Below, in pieces: positions 5,766-7,336 of a stretch of DNA of 7,336 bases. The translations under genes were made by a program, and so were the position numbers. How positions within the stretch are numbered: position 1 is the stretch's first letter; every line of letters begins with the position of its first letter. This stretch comes from Leucothrix mucor (GTDB taxonomy: Bacteria > Pseudomonadota > Gammaproteobacteria > Thiotrichales > Thiotrichaceae). The stretch covers positions 1-7,336 of the forward strand of contig DRMS01000429.1 in assembly GCA_011322515.1 (NCBI GenBank), read 5' to 3'. The notes beneath the pieces are model-generated. The model saw only the letters and a list, made by a program, of their open reading frames with translations, did no database searches and was not told the origin of the DNA.

Positions 5766-6090
5766 GGAAGTTCCAAGCAATGATTTTACCCATCTTACTT
5801 GCCCTTTTGGGCTACCAACTTAAGGCGGGACAAGTAACGTCATAGCAAACAACCCGCACCCTTCGACAAGCTTAGGGAGCTAGCCCTTCGGTAGACTCAG
5901 GACACCGCTTCCTGAGTTTGTCGAAGGGTGCGGAAATTTAATAAATGAATATCTATAGTAGTCCCTTTTGCTCCTGCTTGAATCATTTCAATCGTTGCGT
6001 AGAGCAACTATGCGCCTCTTGAGATTATCCAAGCTGGGATAAAAAGGCAAGTTAGAGATCGGGAAGTTGTTTCGTGCATGTTTCTAAGTA
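5766..6090. repeat. Repeat family E, copy 2, interrupted by an insertion
   Basis: The left end GGAAGTTCCAAGCAATGA (5766-5783) and CCCATCTTAC (5789-5798) match the complement of the right arm of copy 1. The match breaks at 5809 and resumes at 5971 (CTCCTGCTTGAATC), so 161 bp (insert plus one duplicated 8-mer) are extra. The loop and right arm follow, with AAAAAGGCAAGTTAGAGATC at 6041-6060 corresponding to 2559-2577, and a degenerate right end to about 6090. Without the extra sequence the element is about 164 bp, the same size as copy 1. The gap between the TolC gene and the SDR (5715-6249) consists mostly of this nested repeat structure. The remaining 6091-6249 holds only a candidate promoter. 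Confidence 0.7.
5810..5970. mobile_element. Family P copy 2 inserted into E copy 2 with 8-bp direct repeat
   Basis: CCCTTTTG occurs at 5802-5809 and again at 5963-5970, directly flanking 153 bp of foreign sequence (5810-5962). The insert carries palindrome P: arms 5854-5876 and 5911-5933 pair over 23 positions, with 21 standard pairs and two G-T mismatches that would be G-U in RNA. An internal hairpin pairs ACTCAGGA (5895-5902) with TCCTGAGT (5910-5917). The right tail 5931-5961 matches copy 1. No coding sequence is present, so any movement would need an enzyme supplied elsewhere. Terminal inverted repeats of the insert are not obvious. Confidence 0.6.
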
Positions 6091-6211
6091 GGTGACCATA
6101 AGTATTTTCACAAATTTGTACAGGCTATTTTTCGATATCCAAGGCATGATGAATCGTTGTTAACCGAGAAATGAATATGCCATAAAATTAGTCATAGGCT
6201 TGAACTGGGTG

Positions 6212-6220
6212 TGGTAGGAT
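6212..6220 (+). promoter_or_regulatory. Candidate extended -10 promoter for the SDR gene
   Basis: TGGTAGGAT fits the extended -10 pattern and lies about 30 nt before the SDR start codon. No convincing -35 is placed 17 nt upstream, although TTGAAC occurs at 6200-6205, too close to be its partner. This is the best promoter-like sequence in the gap and remains weak evidence. Confidence 0.25.
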
Positions 6221-6249
6221 AGCGTTATCATTGATTCTAAAGGATAGTT

Positions 6250-7077
6250 ATGCATACAGTTCTCGTTACAGGCTGCTCTAGCGGCATTGGTTATTGCGTT
6301 GCCAAAGGGTTAAAAGCGCGTGGTTATAATGTTTACGCAACAGCGCGTCAACAGGACGATGTGGATCGTTTAATTGCCGAAGGTTTTAAGTGTTTAAAGT
6401 TGGATTATGCTGACTCAGAAAGTGTGCAGGATTTGGCAAATGAGTTAATGCTCTTAATTGGTTGTGATTTATATGCGGTGTTTCATAATGGTGCTTATGG
6501 TCAAGCTGGTGCGGTTGAAGATCTAAGTCGTGAAGCAATGGAAAAGCAATTTGCAACTAATGTATTTGGTTGGATGGAGCTAAATAATCGTCTTATTGTG
6601 ATGATGCGGCAAAATAATAGTGGGCGGATTATTTTTAATAGCTCAGTGCTAGGGATTGTCTCGTTACCTTTTCGGGGTGCGTATAATGCTAGCAAATACG
6701 CAATTGAAGGCTTTGCCGATACCTTACGCTTAGAGCTACGGGATACAGGAATTAAAATATCATTGATAGAACCAGGTCCTATTGAAAGCAAATTTCGTGC
6801 TAATAGCTTGATTGCGCTAAAAGAAAATATTGATACGGAAAGCAGTGTGCATCGTGATTTATATAAAAAGAATATTGCACGATTAGAAAAAGAAGGGGCT
6901 GCGGTTCCTTTTACTCTACCTGCTGAGGCGGTACTGAAAAAAGTTATTCACGCACTAGAAAGTCCCAAGCCAAAAGCACGTTACTATGTTACTTTTCCCA
7001 CCTATTTATTTACTACATTAAAGCGTTTATTACCAACAAAATGGCTAGATAAAGCACTAAGCAAGGTGGGCGAGTGA
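6250..7077 (+). CDS. Classical short-chain dehydrogenase/reductase (SDR)
   Basis: This 275-residue cytoplasmic oxidoreductase has a full set of classical SDR motifs. TGCSSGIG (residues 7-14) is the cofactor-binding glycine motif, Arg33 after the second strand (YATAR) favours NADP(H), and LDYAD (51-55) contacts the adenine. HNGAYG (79-84) replaces the common NNAG. The catalytic residues are Asn104 (ATNVFG), Ser131/132 (FNSSVLG), Tyr145 and Lys149 (YNASK), followed by EPGPIESKF (174-182). The overall pattern, with a basic, aromatic-rich C-terminus, resembles E. coli YbbO and related enzymes acting on carbonyl or retinol-like substrates, but the substrate cannot be read from sequence. The start has a good SD (AAGGA, 6240-6244). 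Its TGA overlaps the GTG of the next gene, so the two are an operon and probably translationally coupled. Confidence 0.93.
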   Translation: MHTVLVTGCSSGIGYCVAKGLKARGYNVYATARQQDDVDRLIAEGFKCLKLDYADSESVQDLANELMLLIGCDLYAVFHNGAYGQAGAVEDLSREAMEKQFATNVFGWMELNNRLIVMMRQNNSGRIIFNSSVLGIVSLPFRGAYNASKYAIEGFADTLRLELRDTGIKISLIEPGPIESKFRANSLIALKENIDTESSVHRDLYKKNIARLEKEGAAVPFTLPAEAVLKKVIHALESPKPKARYYVTFPTYLFTTLKRLLPTKWLDKALSKVGE

Positions 7078-7336
7078 GTTATTTAGAGCGTATACAAGCA
7101 TGTCATGGGTTTGATCGCAGTGACTATCTGGATTTTGTTATTGCTGATGAAGTTATGGGGCTAACTCGTCCCCAATTTGCAGAACAACTGCTACGTTGGG
7201 AGGATGTTTTTCAGCTTAATAATAATCAACTGCTATTAAATCCTAATCTAAACAATTTTGAGCAACGTACTCAAGCTGTCGATCCCATTATGCGACAGTT
7301 GCACGAAGAAGGCGTGATTCCCTCATGGGTTGAAGA
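7074..7336 (+). CDS. DUF4743-containing NUDIX hydrolase, N-terminal part (cut by window edge)
   Basis: A GTG at 7074 overlaps the SDR stop in GTGA, with AAGG at 7063-7066 as ribosome binding site. The frame then stays open for 87 codons to the window edge. The protein starts VSYLERIQACHGFDRSDYLD and continues with VMGLTRPQFAEQLLRW, VFQLNNNQLLLNP and AVDPIMRQLHEEGVIPSW. This matches the DUF4743 domain found before the NUDIX domain in a family related by annotation to thiamine pyrophosphokinase. Eukaryotic members (yeast YJR142W and plant homologues) hydrolyse oxidised or oxy forms of thiamine diphosphate, a damage-control role. The NUDIX box itself lies beyond the window, so activity is inferred from the N-terminal domain only. 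No ATG is available near the overlap, which supports the GTG start. Confidence 0.8.
   Translation, partial: MSYLERIQACHGFDRSDYLDFVIADEVMGLTRPQFAEQLLRWEDVFQLNNNQLLLNPNLNNFEQRTQAVDPIMRQLHEEGVIPSWVE

Noticed and set aside
6501..6791. Minus-strand ORF inside the SDR gene
   Set aside because: It is antisense to the SDR active-site region and is a coding shadow.

Overview
The window looks like AT-rich chromosomal DNA from a gammaproteobacterium. The basis is ubiG (ubiquinone methyltransferase), a ThiO-type glycine oxidase, a TolC-family outer membrane protein, a lipoprotein with a lipobox, and many short palindromic repeats between genes. A sulfur-oxidising Thiotrichales-like lineage would fit, but that is only a guess.

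Layout. The left edge (1-96, minus) holds what appears to be a broken piece of a GNAT acetyltransferase. A MITE-like inverted-repeat unit follows (about 162-336). Next is a two-gene minus-strand operon: ubiG (1636-923), then a lipoprotein of unknown function (920-336) 2 nt downstream. From 1801 everything reads on the plus strand: a coiled-coil membrane protein (1801-2436), a DUF3817 membrane protein (2872-3165), thiO (3231-4259), a TolC-family protein (4389-5714), a classical SDR oxidoreductase (6250-7077), and the start of a DUF4743/NUDIX hydrolase. That last gene opens with a GTG overlapping the SDR stop codon and runs off the right edge.

The intergenic spaces are dominated by two repeat families. 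Family E is an imperfect hairpin element of about 165 bp. It has one nearly intact copy at 2441-2606, one interrupted copy at 5766-6090, and an end remnant at 4261-4306. Family P is a palindrome with 23-bp arms plus a conserved, non-palindromic right flank of about 30 nt (2691-2773 and 5854-5961). The second P copy lies inside the second E copy. Its insertion is flanked by an 8-bp direct repeat, and removing it restores the E sequence. This nested insertion is the most informative structure in the window.

Functional links are modest. UbiG acts in ubiquinone biosynthesis. ThiO makes dehydroglycine for the thiamine thiazole ring, and eukaryotic relatives of the DUF4743-NUDIX protein hydrolyse damaged thiamine diphosphate, so a thiamine theme is possible but unproven. 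The TolC-family gene has no transporter partner here. I see no CRISPR array, tRNA, rRNA or complete transposase gene, and no clear new multi-gene system.
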